Below are positions 43,850-52,863 of a DNA stretch of 64,000 bases, piece after piece. The notes beneath the pieces were generated by a model that was not told where the DNA came from, searched no databases, and saw only the letters and a program-made list of their open reading frames with translations. Source of the DNA: Bacteroidales bacterium (GTDB taxonomy: Bacteria > Bacteroidota > Bacteroidia > Bacteroidales > UBA932). The stretch's first letter is position 1. Each line of letters begins with the position of its first letter. Where the stretch lies: NCBI GenBank assembly GCA_024398125.1, contig JAKSJO010000008.1:23218-87217 (forward strand). The letters run 5' to 3'. The translations under genes and the position numbers were made by a program.

Positions 43850-44779
43850 ATGGACTTTACACTAAAGATAATGGGCACGGCTTCGGCCATGCCCGTTATT
43901 GGAAGAAATCAGAGCGCCCAGGTACTTTCAGTGCACGGGCGCTTGTTTTTGATTGACTGCGGAGAGGGTGTCCAGAAGCAGCTCATCGCCAATCATGTCT
44001 CCATCCAGAAGATAGATACCATCTGTATTTCTCATATCCATGGAGATCACGTGTTCGGCATTTTCGGCCTCCTGTCCACCATGGGACTGCTCGGCAGAAC
44101 CATTCCGCTGTATATCTATGCGCCACAGTCGTTCGGACCGATACTCAAGTTCTTCCTCTCATATTACGGAGAAGGACTGAACTACGAGATAAAGTATACC
44201 GCACTTGACATGAAGGAGCCGGAAGCGGTATTCCACACCAATGCAGTGGACATATATGCTTTCCCTCTCAATCACAAGATCGAGACTTTCGGTTTCCTGT
44301 TCCGCGAGAAAACCCCTCAGCGCAACGTTCATAAGCATCTTGTGATGCGTTATGAGCTCAGTCTTACCGAAATCGGAACACTCAAGCGCGGAGAAGACAT
44401 CAACCGCGATGGCAAGGTCCTCAGCTGTGATGAACTGACATACATGCCATACAAGCCCCGCAGCTTTGCATACGTCAGTGACACTGCTCCATTCGCGGAA
44501 CTTGCCGGCTGGGTCAAGGGTGTGGACATACTCTACCATGAGGCGACCTATCTGAAGGATAATGCCGACCTCGCTGAGAAACGTCATCACTCGACCACTC
44601 ATCAGGCTGCACAGTGTGCGCTGGAGGCCGGAGTGGGCAAGCTTGTTGTAGCACACTACTCGTCCCGTGAAAGGGACACAGACAAATACCTTAAGGAATG
44701 TCGCGAAATCTTCCCTGAGAGCTATGCAGCCTCCGACGGGGATGTCTTCGATATTCCGTTGGACAAAGTCGTGGATTGA
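43850..44779 (+). CDS. rnz: Ribonuclease Z
   Basis: The 309-aa metallo-beta-lactamase-fold protein has the zinc motif SHIHGDH (HxHxDH), NHKIETFGF, YVSDTAPF, ILYHEATY and the final VVAHYSSR. These are all typical of RNase Z, which removes 3' trailers from tRNA precursors lacking encoded CCA. This fits the tRNA-Gln at 17357, which has no encoded CCA. It starts 2 nt after rpsA. Confidence 0.95.
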   Translation: MDFTLKIMGTASAMPVIGRNQSAQVLSVHGRLFLIDCGEGVQKQLIANHVSIQKIDTICISHIHGDHVFGIFGLLSTMGLLGRTIPLYIYAPQSFGPILKFFLSYYGEGLNYEIKYTALDMKEPEAVFHTNAVDIYAFPLNHKIETFGFLFREKTPQRNVHKHLVMRYELSLTEIGTLKRGEDINRDGKVLSCDELTYMPYKPRSFAYVSDTAPFAELAGWVKGVDILYHEATYLKDNADLAEKRHHSTTHQAAQCALEAGVGKLVVAHYSSRERDTDKYLKECREIFPESYAASDGDVFDIPLDKVVD

Positions 44780-44802
44780 GCCCCAAACCGCGACTTTTTT
44801 CT

Positions 44803-44810
44803 TATCTTCG
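44803..44810 (+). promoter_or_regulatory. Near-consensus -7 box of the glucosaminidase gene
   Basis: TATCTTCG differs from TAnnTTTG at one base and ends 6 nt before the ATG at 44817, again predicting a very short or absent leader. Confidence 0.35.
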
Positions 44811-44816
44811 CAGAAT

Positions 44817-46055
44817 ATGAAAAAGCTTCTTATCATCATCCTTGCAGCAGTCATCTTCACTGCGGCATCGGACAAGACCCCACAGCAGCAGTATATTGAA
44901 AAGTATGCGCTGACCGCTGTGCGCGAGATGTACCGCAGCGGCGTTCCAGCCAGCATCACCCTTGCCCAGGGACTTCTTGAATCCCGTTACGGCGAGTCCC
45001 GTCTCGCTGCTGAGGGCAACAACCATTTCGGCATCAAGTGCCATCGCGACTGGACCGGCAAGACCATATATGCCGATGATGACGAGAAGAACGAGTGCTT
45101 CCGCGCATACGGCAGCGCTGACCAGTCGTTCCGCGACCATTCGGACTTCCTTCGTTACAAGGACCGCTACAAGTTCCTCTTCGAATACGACATCACCGAC
45201 TATAAGTCATGGGCTCTCGGTCTCAAGAAGGCCGGCTATGCAACTGACCCTACCTATGGCCAGAAGCTTATCGGCATTATCGAGAACTACAAGCTCTACG
45301 AGTACGATACCATGAAGAATGAGGAAGCCGTCGAGGAATATGTCGAGGAACAGTCCAAGAGTGACGCAAAGAAAGATTCAAAGACCGATGCGAAGGTTGA
45401 TGACAAGAAGAAGTCAGAGGTAAAAGCCGACACCAAGCCGGAGGTCAAGGAAAGAACAAAGACAAGGAAGGAGTCAGACAGGGTTGCATCCGCCAAGATA
45501 AAGGACAAGGAAAGCGCAAAGGAGAGAAGGGCCCGCGAGAAGGCCGAGAAAGAGGCTCAGAGCAAGAAATCCACCTCGAGGACCAAGACCAGATCTCCAA
45601 GGAACCAGTCGGAAACTCCATCAAGCATAGAGGACATCCCATCGTCACCTCTCTCAATCGAAGAGTCAGTCCAGATTGACAAGTCAGGAATGGAGAAGTT
45701 CCAGTTCAACCTCAGCCGTCCTACATATATGCGTAACGGCGTAGCCTTCGTTTATGCCATTGAAGGCGAGACATACGAATCCATCGCAAAGGACTACCAC
45801 CTCTTCCTCAAGGAAATCCTCGGTTTCAATGATGTAAAGGCGGCGAGACCTCTCAATCCTGGCGAGATGGTATTTATCCAGGCCAAGAAGAAACAGGCTC
45901 CAAAGGGCCTGGAAAAGTATATCGTTTCCGAGGACGGAGAAATGCTCTGGGATATATGTCAGCGTTTCGCTGTCAAGCAGCAGGCAATCGAAAAACTGAA
46001 TGACTTCACCTCAGGGCGCGAGCTCTATGAGGGCGACACCATTCTCCTCCGTTAA
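44817..46055 (+). CDS. Glucosaminidase (GH73-like) with C-terminal LysM domains
   Basis: The ATG at 44817 gives a signal peptide (MKKLLIIILAAVIFTAAS); the frame upstream is inside rnz. The 412-aa protein has a glucosaminidase domain (about residues 25-160: SITLAQGLLESRYGESRLAA, NNHFGIKCHRDW) and a Lys/Glu/Asp/Ser-rich linker of about 100 residues. Two LysM-like segments follow (about 305-350 and 365-412). It should cleave N-acetylglucosaminyl bonds in peptidoglycan while LysM anchors it. It lies 17 nt before mltG. Confidence 0.9.
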   Translation: MKKLLIIILAAVIFTAASDKTPQQQYIEKYALTAVREMYRSGVPASITLAQGLLESRYGESRLAAEGNNHFGIKCHRDWTGKTIYADDDEKNECFRAYGSADQSFRDHSDFLRYKDRYKFLFEYDITDYKSWALGLKKAGYATDPTYGQKLIGIIENYKLYEYDTMKNEEAVEEYVEEQSKSDAKKDSKTDAKVDDKKKSEVKADTKPEVKERTKTRKESDRVASAKIKDKESAKERRAREKAEKEAQSKKSTSRTKTRSPRNQSETPSSIEDIPSSPLSIEESVQIDKSGMEKFQFNLSRPTYMRNGVAFVYAIEGETYESIAKDYHLFLKEILGFNDVKAARPLNPGEMVFIQAKKKQAPKGLEKYIVSEDGEMLWDICQRFAVKQQAIEKLNDFTSGRELYEGDTILLR

Positions 46056-46072
46056 AAAGAATCCGTTTCGAA

Positions 46073-47134
46073 ATGACCAAGAAAGGAAAGTCCGCAAAGG
46101 GCTCGAAGAAGACAGTTCTGCTGTCAGCATTGGGCGTCATCGCAGCAGGAGCACTCATAGTGGGTGCTTTTGCCTGGAACTGGCTTTGCGACAACCGCCT
46201 CGGCAATTTCCGCCGCGACGTCACTCTTTATGTATATCCGGACACGACCCCGCAGCAGGTCATCGACTGGCTCATTGATTCAGCACAGGTTGTAAGGCCA
46301 AGGAGCCTCCGCCGCGCCTTCGAGGACAAGAAGGTCGCCGACTATATGAAGCCGGGATGCTATGAGATCAATCCTCAGCACTCCAGCGTATACATAGCCC
46401 GCATGCTGAACAACGGCTGGCAGACGCCGGTCAGCCTGACCCTATCCGGAACCATGCGCCAGAAGGGGGCGATTGCACGCAAGATAGCATCCCAGCTGCT
46501 TGTGGACTCGGCAAGTGTACATCAGGCCCTCAATGATAAACAGCTGCTCGCGAAGTACGGATTCACACCGACCAATGTGTTCTCGATGATCATTCCGGAC
46601 ACATACAAGATCTACTGGACAGCGACTCCGGAAGAGATACTTGATGTCCAGAAAAAGGCCTACGACGCATTCTGGACCGAGGAAAGACTGGCAAAGGCCA
46701 AGGCCCAGGGCTTCACCAAGGAAGAGGTCTCCATCATTGCATCCATAGTCAAGGGAGAGTCAAACTACGAGCCTGAGCTTTCCAAGATCGCAGGTGTGTA
46801 TATCAACAGACTCCGTATAGGCATGCGCCTCCAGGCCGATCCTACCATCGCCTACATACTCGACTACAAGGTCAACAGGATACTCCTCAGACATCTGGAA
46901 ATAGAGTCACCGTACAACACCTATCTCCACGCCGGACTCCCTCCAGGACCGATCTATGTGCCTACAAAGGCCTGTCTGGACGCAGTCCTCAATCCTGACA
47001 CCAAGGACGGATATCTCTATTTCTGTGCGAATGCCGACTTCAGCGGGTCGCATAAGTTTGCGGCCAGCTACAGGGAGCATCTCAAGAATGCTGCGGAATT
47101 CCAGAGCGCATTGAACAAGCGCTCGGCAAAATAG
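46073..47134 (+). CDS. mltG: Endolytic murein transglycosylase MltG
   Basis: The 353-aa protein has an N-terminal membrane helix (about residues 14-37), a LysM-like region, and the YceG domain with the catalytic glutamate in SIVKGESNYEPELSKIAGVY. INRLRIGMRLQADPTIAY and the closing NTYLHAGLPPGPI follow. MltG cuts nascent glycan strands and helps set their length. Paired with the preceding glucosaminidase, it forms a cell-wall remodelling unit. It converges on rel with a 2-nt gap. Confidence 0.95.
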   Translation: MTKKGKSAKGSKKTVLLSALGVIAAGALIVGAFAWNWLCDNRLGNFRRDVTLYVYPDTTPQQVIDWLIDSAQVVRPRSLRRAFEDKKVADYMKPGCYEINPQHSSVYIARMLNNGWQTPVSLTLSGTMRQKGAIARKIASQLLVDSASVHQALNDKQLLAKYGFTPTNVFSMIIPDTYKIYWTATPEEILDVQKKAYDAFWTEERLAKAKAQGFTKEEVSIIASIVKGESNYEPELSKIAGVYINRLRIGMRLQADPTIAYILDYKVNRILLRHLEIESPYNTYLHAGLPPGPIYVPTKACLDAVLNPDTKDGYLYFCANADFSGSHKFAASYREHLKNAAEFQSALNKRSAK

Positions 47135-47136
47135 TC

Positions 47137-49269
47137 CTAGATTCGCTTTACTTTGGCAACATGCTTCAGGTGTCCCAGCTGGGATACGACCTTGTCCAGC
47201 TCCATGTTGGATGGGACGAGTATTCGTGCCGAAATCTCAAGCAGACCGTTGCGCTTGTCCTCATTTACGTTGAACGAGCGCAGTGATGCCTTGAACGAGG
47301 TAATCACCTCCATGATCTTTCCGAGCACGGCATGTTCCATGTCGGTCGTGATCTTGAGGGTACAGAGGAAGTCTCCTGTACCAGGGGTATCGGACCAGCG
47401 GACCTTCTGGATCCTGTAAGGATACTTGTCCATCAGTCGGCTCGCGTTAGGACATGACATTCTATGGATCTTGATGCCCGCGTCCCTGGTAACGAAACCG
47501 AAGACATCGTCTCCGAGGACAGGATTGCAGCATAGCGACATCTTGTAATCGATGCCCTTGACGTCCTTCGCATTGAGCACGAGAATGTCGTCCTTGCCGC
47601 TGTTTCCTTTCCACTCCTCAGTCTGGACAACCGTTTCCTCCTGCTGGACCTGATGGTTTTCAGCCTTGGTCAGGATGAACGCCTTGATGGCATTGATGTC
47701 TACCTTTTCCTCTCCCAGAGCCGCGAAGAAAGCATTGAGGGTCGAATACTTCTGCTTCTTCATGAACTCCGTCAGCATGTCCATAGGGAGTTCCAGCTTC
47801 CAGTTCTTCAATCGGCGCTCGAGGATTTCCTTGCCCTCTGCAGCCTTCTTGAACTCCATTTCGCTGAGCTCATGCTTGATGCGGCTCTTCGCCTTTGAAC
47901 TGACAACGAAGTTGAGCCAGTCAGCCGAAGGCTTCTGGTTCTTGCCGCTCATGATCTCGACTACGTCTCCGGTATTGAGCTTCTCGCGGATGGATACGGA
48001 CTTGCCGTTCACGCGGCCTCCGATACAGTGCGCTCCCAGTCCCGAGTGGATGTTGAATGCGAAATCGAGCACGGTCGAGCCTGTCTGGAGTATCTTCAGC
48101 TCGCCGGTAGGGGTGAACACGAAAATCTCCTTTGAAGGCGGCTGAGGCATGTCCTCGGGCTGGCTGACGATCTGGTGCTCCAGGTTGTAGCGTACGGACT
48201 GAAGCCAGTTGTCGATGGTCACTTCATGCTTGACGCCCTTGTATGACCAGTGCGCCGCATGGCCGTTTTCGGCGACGTCGTCCATTCTCTTGGTACGTAT
48301 CTGTACCTCCAGGTATGCACCCTGGCGGTTCTTGACGGTGATGTGGAGGGACTCGTAGCCGTTCGGCTTCGGCTGGCTGAGCCAGTCGCGGAAGCGCTTT
48401 GGATCGGCCTCGTACTCCTCGGTCACATATGAATAGACTTGCCAGCAGAGATGCTGCTCGGTCTTGATGTCTTCGTCACAGTCGATGATGAAGCGGATTG
48501 CAAACACATCGTACACGCCCTCGAACGGTACTTTCTGGACCAGCATCTTCTTGTAGATGGAGTATGCCGACTTGGTCCTTGCCTTGAGCTTGTACTTGAT
48601 TCCGGACTCGTGCAGACGCTGCTCGAGCGGACGGATGAACTCTTCGGTAAGCCTCTGGCGGTCCTTCTCGCCGGCCTTGAGCTTGTTCGTGATGAGTCTG
48701 TACTGCTCCGGTTCCGCAAACTTGAAATAAATGTTCTCAAGCTCGCCCTTGATGTTGTAGAGACCGAGCTGGTGGGCTAGAGGAATGTACAGCATGAGGG
48801 TCTCAAGCTGCTTGTTCTCGCGGGAGGCCTTCGGGAAGATGTTGAGATTCCTCATGACCTCGAGCCTGTCCGCGATCTTGATCACTGTGACGCGGGGATC
48901 CTTCGAATACTGGACGATCAGCTTCTTGTAGTTTTCGGCCTCGAGTCTTGTGTCCTTCGGCTTGATCGACGATATCTTGTTGAGACCGTCAACCATGGTG
49001 TAGACGTCCTCGGGGAATCCATACTGAAAGATGTCCACATCCGGATGGAAGCGGACCGTCTCGTGGAGGAACACGGCAGCGACGCATTCAGCCTGGAGAC
49101 CTATCTCGTCACAGACGATGCGGGCGACACCAAGCGGATGCTCGATGAAAGGGTGGTTGTTGCTGCGCATATCCTCGGCCAGAGCCTGGGCGGCAATGTC
49201 GTATGCTTTACGGATCAGTTCTCTTCCTGCTTCGCTGTATTGAGGGAACAGTTCGTCTATCATAGTCAT
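47137..49269 (-). CDS. RelA/SpoT family (p)ppGpp synthetase with degraded hydrolase site
   Basis: The 710-aa protein has the layout HD - synthetase - TGS - ACT. The synthetase core is intact (KPNGYESLHITV, YLEVQIRTKRMDD, and RFRDWLSQ in the position of the RxKD charged motif of bifunctional enzymes). TGS is seen in IFVFTPTGELKIL. The HD hydrolase motifs are damaged: LHDxxED reads LHETVRF (His69, Glu70, Arg73, Phe74), and the ADRLHNMR motif reads ADRLEVMR. Hydrolysis of ppGpp is therefore probably lost and a second family member is expected elsewhere. It follows uvrB by 12 nt. Confidence 0.93.
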   Translation of the reverse strand: MTMIDELFPQYSEAGRELIRKAYDIAAQALAEDMRSNNHPFIEHPLGVARIVCDEIGLQAECVAAVFLHETVRFHPDVDIFQYGFPEDVYTMVDGLNKISSIKPKDTRLEAENYKKLIVQYSKDPRVTVIKIADRLEVMRNLNIFPKASRENKQLETLMLYIPLAHQLGLYNIKGELENIYFKFAEPEQYRLITNKLKAGEKDRQRLTEEFIRPLEQRLHESGIKYKLKARTKSAYSIYKKMLVQKVPFEGVYDVFAIRFIIDCDEDIKTEQHLCWQVYSYVTEEYEADPKRFRDWLSQPKPNGYESLHITVKNRQGAYLEVQIRTKRMDDVAENGHAAHWSYKGVKHEVTIDNWLQSVRYNLEHQIVSQPEDMPQPPSKEIFVFTPTGELKILQTGSTVLDFAFNIHSGLGAHCIGGRVNGKSVSIREKLNTGDVVEIMSGKNQKPSADWLNFVVSSKAKSRIKHELSEMEFKKAAEGKEILERRLKNWKLELPMDMLTEFMKKQKYSTLNAFFAALGEEKVDINAIKAFILTKAENHQVQQEETVVQTEEWKGNSGKDDILVLNAKDVKGIDYKMSLCCNPVLGDDVFGFVTRDAGIKIHRMSCPNASRLMDKYPYRIQKVRWSDTPGTGDFLCTLKITTDMEHAVLGKIMEVITSFKASLRSFNVNEDKRNGLLEISARILVPSNMELDKVVSQLGHLKHVAKVKRI

Positions 49270-49281
49270 CTCGTCAAAATT

Positions 49282-51447
49282 CTAGTCTTTCCAAACTTTC
49301 AAGTATTGTTCCAATGCCCACATTTCGTCGCGGTAACGGGCTGCCTGGGTAAAGTCAAGGTCTGCAGCCGACTCCTTCATCTTCTTGCGGTCTTCCTCGA
49401 TGAGATTCTCGACCATGGAGCGTGACATCGAACGGATGACAGGGTCCTGGAGCACAGCGGCAAGGTCGGCCCTCACATAGCCATCCGCATAAGCGCTGTT
49501 CTTTTCCCTTCTTGAGTCCAGTCCAAGATCCACCGAAATGCTTCCCTTGCCGAGGTCGCTCGGATCCGGGATAAACACAGGACTCTCGTAAGAGTTCGGA
49601 GCGCTGAGTCGGTTGACACCGTTCGGGAGTCGCGTCTGGCTGCCCTTCTTGCTTATCTCGAGCGCCAGCGTATTGTGCTTGACCTGTACCTGCTGAGGAA
49701 CTATACCATGTTCCTCGTTGTACTCTATCTGTTTCTTGCGCCGCCTCTGGGTCTCGCGAATGGTCTCGTCCATCGACTTGGTGATGGAGTCGGCGTACAT
49801 GATTACAAGTCCGTTGACGTTGCGGGCTGCACGTCCGGCCGTCTGGGTCAGGGCCGTGTTGCTGCGGAGGAAACCCTCATGGTCGGCGTCAAGGATAGCC
49901 ACGAGAGATACATTAGGGATGTCCAGACCCTCGCGCAGGAGGTTTACGCCCACCAGGACGTCGAACATGCCGTTCTTGAAATCCTCGATGATCTCCACGC
50001 GCTCGGTGGTATCCACATCGGAATGTATGTAGCGGCTTCGTATGCCCATTTTGCGGCAGTGGTCATCCACCTTCTCCGCAAACTGCTTGGAAACTGTCGT
50101 GGCCATGACTCGCTCATCTCTCTCCGCGCGTTTGCGTATCTCCTCCAGAAGGTCATCCATCTGGCTTGATGCAGGTCGGACCTCGATAGGCGGGTCGAGC
50201 AGACCGGTAGGACGTACGACCTGCTCCACAATAAGGCCCTGGCAGCGCTCCAGTTCATATTCGGCAGGGGTCGCGCTGACGTAGACGCACTGATGGGTGA
50301 TGGCTTCGAACTCCTGGAAGGTCAGTGGACGGTTGTCGGCTGCAGCCGGCAGTCGGAAGCCATAGTTGATGAGGTTCAGCTTGCGGGAACGGTCACCGCC
50401 AGCCATGGCTTTCACCTCAGGAAGGGTCACGTGGCTCTCGTCCACGAAGGTTATGAAATCGTCAGGGAAGTAGTCGATGAGGCAGAATGGTCTCTGGCCC
50501 TCGCGACGTCCGTCAAAGTATCTGGAGTAGTTCTCGATGCCCGGACAATAGCCCATCTCCTTTATCATCTCGAGATCGTACTCAACTCTCTGCTTCAGTC
50601 GTTTCGCCTCGAGACCGCGGTCCATGCTCTCGAAGTACTCGACCTGCTGCATCATGTCATCCTGGATCTGGCTGACGGCCTGGATGCTTCGCTCCTTTGT
50701 GGTAACGTAGTTGTTCGCAGGGAAGATGGAAATCTCCTCGATGTCCTCCAGGCGTGCGCCGGTTACAGGGTCTATAAGGCTGAGTCCGTCAACCTCGTCG
50801 CCGAAGAACTCGACCCTGACTGCCGTGTCCGAGCCGCCCGGGAAGATGTCCACCGTGTCACCGCTGACCCTGAAAGAGCCGCGGGTGAATTCTGCCGCGG
50901 TACGGTTGTAAAGTCCATCGACCAGCTGATAGAGCAGACGGGTCTGGGAACGCTGTTCGCCACGGACGATGTTGACGGTCTGGGCATGAAAGTCATCAGG
51001 GTTTCCGATACCGTACAGGCAGGATACACTGGCGACCACGATGACGTCCCTGCGGCCGCTGAGCAGCGAGCTGGCGGCGCTGAGACGCAGTTTCTCGATC
51101 TGGTCGTTGATGCTGAGGTCCTTCTCGATGTAAGTGTCGGTAGTCGGAATGTAGGATTCCGGCTGGTAGTAGTCGTAGTACGATACGAAGTACTCGACTG
51201 CGTTGTGAGGGAAGAATGACTTGAATTCGCCGTACAGCTGTGCCGCAAGGGTCTTGTTGTGGCTCAGAACAAGAACGGGGCGCTGGAGCTCCTGGATGAC
51301 GTTTGCCATCGTGAAGGTCTTGCCCGAGCCGGTCACACCAAGAAGCGTTACACCATCTACTCCGTCCTTGAGGGCGGAGCAGATCTGGCGTATAGCCTCG
51401 GGCTGGTCGCCGGAAGGCTTGTATGGCGATTCAAGCTTGAACTTCAT
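49282..51447 (-). CDS. uvrB: Excinuclease ABC subunit B
   Basis: The 721-aa protein has the Walker A LLGVTGSGKTFT, the beta-hairpin region YFVSYYDYYQPESYIPTTDT, and helicase motifs FVDESHVTLP and TAGRAARNVNG. The C-terminal UVR motif (ADLDFTQAARYRDEMWALEQ) binds UvrC. It verifies damage in nucleotide excision repair. It is about 50 residues longer than the E. coli protein, mainly through the region before the UVR motif. It shares one base with the uraA stop. Confidence 0.97.
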   Translation of the reverse strand: MKFKLESPYKPSGDQPEAIRQICSALKDGVDGVTLLGVTGSGKTFTMANVIQELQRPVLVLSHNKTLAAQLYGEFKSFFPHNAVEYFVSYYDYYQPESYIPTTDTYIEKDLSINDQIEKLRLSAASSLLSGRRDVIVVASVSCLYGIGNPDDFHAQTVNIVRGEQRSQTRLLYQLVDGLYNRTAAEFTRGSFRVSGDTVDIFPGGSDTAVRVEFFGDEVDGLSLIDPVTGARLEDIEEISIFPANNYVTTKERSIQAVSQIQDDMMQQVEYFESMDRGLEAKRLKQRVEYDLEMIKEMGYCPGIENYSRYFDGRREGQRPFCLIDYFPDDFITFVDESHVTLPEVKAMAGGDRSRKLNLINYGFRLPAAADNRPLTFQEFEAITHQCVYVSATPAEYELERCQGLIVEQVVRPTGLLDPPIEVRPASSQMDDLLEEIRKRAERDERVMATTVSKQFAEKVDDHCRKMGIRSRYIHSDVDTTERVEIIEDFKNGMFDVLVGVNLLREGLDIPNVSLVAILDADHEGFLRSNTALTQTAGRAARNVNGLVIMYADSITKSMDETIRETQRRRKKQIEYNEEHGIVPQQVQVKHNTLALEISKKGSQTRLPNGVNRLSAPNSYESPVFIPDPSDLGKGSISVDLGLDSRREKNSAYADGYVRADLAAVLQDPVIRSMSRSMVENLIEEDRKKMKESAADLDFTQAARYRDEMWALEQYLKVWKD

Positions 51448-52769
51448 TATTTCTTGTCTACTTTGGTATCGAACTCATAGTCCTTGCCTGGAAGTACGGC
51501 GTTGAGGACGATGCCGACGATGGCAGCGACTGCAAGGCCGCTGAGGCTGGTGAAGCCGATTGAAAGGGCGTCGTTTGCTCCGTACTTGATACCGATCGCG
51601 AGCACGAGGATGATTGCAGCCACGAGTACGTTGCGTGAAGCTGTGAAGTCAACCTGGTTCTCGACTACGTTGCGTACACCGACTGCCGAAATCATACCGT
51701 AGAGCACGAGGCTGACACCGCCGATGGTTGCTGATGGCATCACGGAGATGAGCGCAGCGAACTTAGGGCAGAAGGAAAGTATGATTGCGAATACGGCAGC
51801 GATGCGGATCACACGTGGGTCGAATACCCTGGTGAGGTTGAGCACGCCGGTGTTTTCGCCGTAAGAGGTGTTTGCAGGAGCGCCGAACATCGAAGCGAGT
51901 GCGGTAGCGAAACCGTCGCCCATGAGGGTGCGGTGCAGACCAGGATCCTCGAGATAGTTGATACCGGTGGTAGATGAGATGGCGCAGATGTCTCCGATAT
52001 GCTCGACCATTGTCGCGAGCGAGATAGGGAGGATTGCGATGATTGCAGCTACGATAAGGCTCCAATCAGGGTTTGCGAACACTGCGAATGCGGTGTCCTT
52101 CATCTTGAACGGGAAGCCGACCCAGGCAGCGTCCTTGACAGGGGAGAAGTCAACGAGACCGAAGCATGCGGCAACGATGTATGAGCCTACAACGCCGAGG
52201 AGGATAGGGATGATCTTTATCATGCCCTTGCCCCAGATGTTGCTGACGATGATGATGGCGATGGCGAGGATGGCAACCCACCAGTTGCTTGAAGCGCTCT
52301 GGATGGCTGATCCCGACAGGGTAAGACCGATGGCGATGATGATAGGACCGGTCACGATAGGAGGGAAGAACCTCATTACCTTCTTCACGCCGAAGGCAGC
52401 GAACAGGCCGGCAAGCACGAAGTACATGAGTCCGGCACAGAAAACACCGATGCAGGCGTATGGGAGCGAGGTGGCAAGATCCAGTCCCTTCTCGGCGCCC
52501 ATCTGGCATACGGCAGCATAACCTCCGAGGAAAGCGAATGATGAACCGAGGAATGCAGGAACCTTCATCTTTGTGAGGACATGGAAAAGAAGGGTTCCGA
52601 GACCCGCGAAAAGCAGGGTGGCCGAAACCGAGAGTCCGGTAATGGCAGGTACAAGGATGGTCGAACCAAACATAGCGAACATGTGTTGGAGACCGAGAAT
52701 CAAGGTTTTGCTGCGTCCCAGCGTGCGGACATCATAGACGTCCTGAAGTACTGACTGTGCCATGTGCAT
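51447..52769 (-). CDS. Uracil-xanthine permease (NCS2/UraA family)
   Basis: The start at 52769 (MHMAQSVLQDVYDVRTLGRS) lies after a leader terminator; a longer frame reaches into it. The 440-aa protein has about 12-14 hydrophobic helices. NCS2 motifs include LGLQHMFAMFGSTILVPAIT and the substrate-loop segments MVEHIGD and GAPANTSYGENTGV. It imports uracil (or another nucleobase) by proton symport. The leader hairpin suggests attenuation control. Confidence 0.9.
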   Translation of the reverse strand: MHMAQSVLQDVYDVRTLGRSKTLILGLQHMFAMFGSTILVPAITGLSVSATLLFAGLGTLLFHVLTKMKVPAFLGSSFAFLGGYAAVCQMGAEKGLDLATSLPYACIGVFCAGLMYFVLAGLFAAFGVKKVMRFFPPIVTGPIIIAIGLTLSGSAIQSASSNWWVAILAIAIIIVSNIWGKGMIKIIPILLGVVGSYIVAACFGLVDFSPVKDAAWVGFPFKMKDTAFAVFANPDWSLIVAAIIAILPISLATMVEHIGDICAISSTTGINYLEDPGLHRTLMGDGFATALASMFGAPANTSYGENTGVLNLTRVFDPRVIRIAAVFAIILSFCPKFAALISVMPSATIGGVSLVLYGMISAVGVRNVVENQVDFTASRNVLVAAIILVLAIGIKYGANDALSIGFTSLSGLAVAAIVGIVLNAVLPGKDYEFDTKVDKK

Positions 52770-52784
52770 TATTGTTTTGATTAT

Positions 52785-52856
52785 AAAAAAAGCCCCGTCC
52801 AAAGCGGACGGGGCGCATATTTTCGGGTTTCATCTTGCCCTGTCTGGACAAATATA
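52785..52856 (-). promoter_or_regulatory. uraA leader: -7 box plus terminator hairpin
   Basis: On the minus strand, TATATTTG (52856-52849) starts 8 nt after the htpG stop. About 35 nt later GCCCCGTCC and GGACGGGGC form a perfect 9-bp stem (52814-52792) with GCTTT loop and seven Ts (52791-52785). The terminator is 16 nt before the uraA ATG, so it either ends htpG transcripts or attenuates uraA. Confidence 0.7.
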
Positions 52857-52863
52857 ACGAAAC

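Noticed and set aside
50293-51219. 308-codon plus-strand frame opposite uvrB
   Set aside because: Antisense shadow of highly conserved UvrB motifs; Val/Leu/Asp-rich without recognisable domains.
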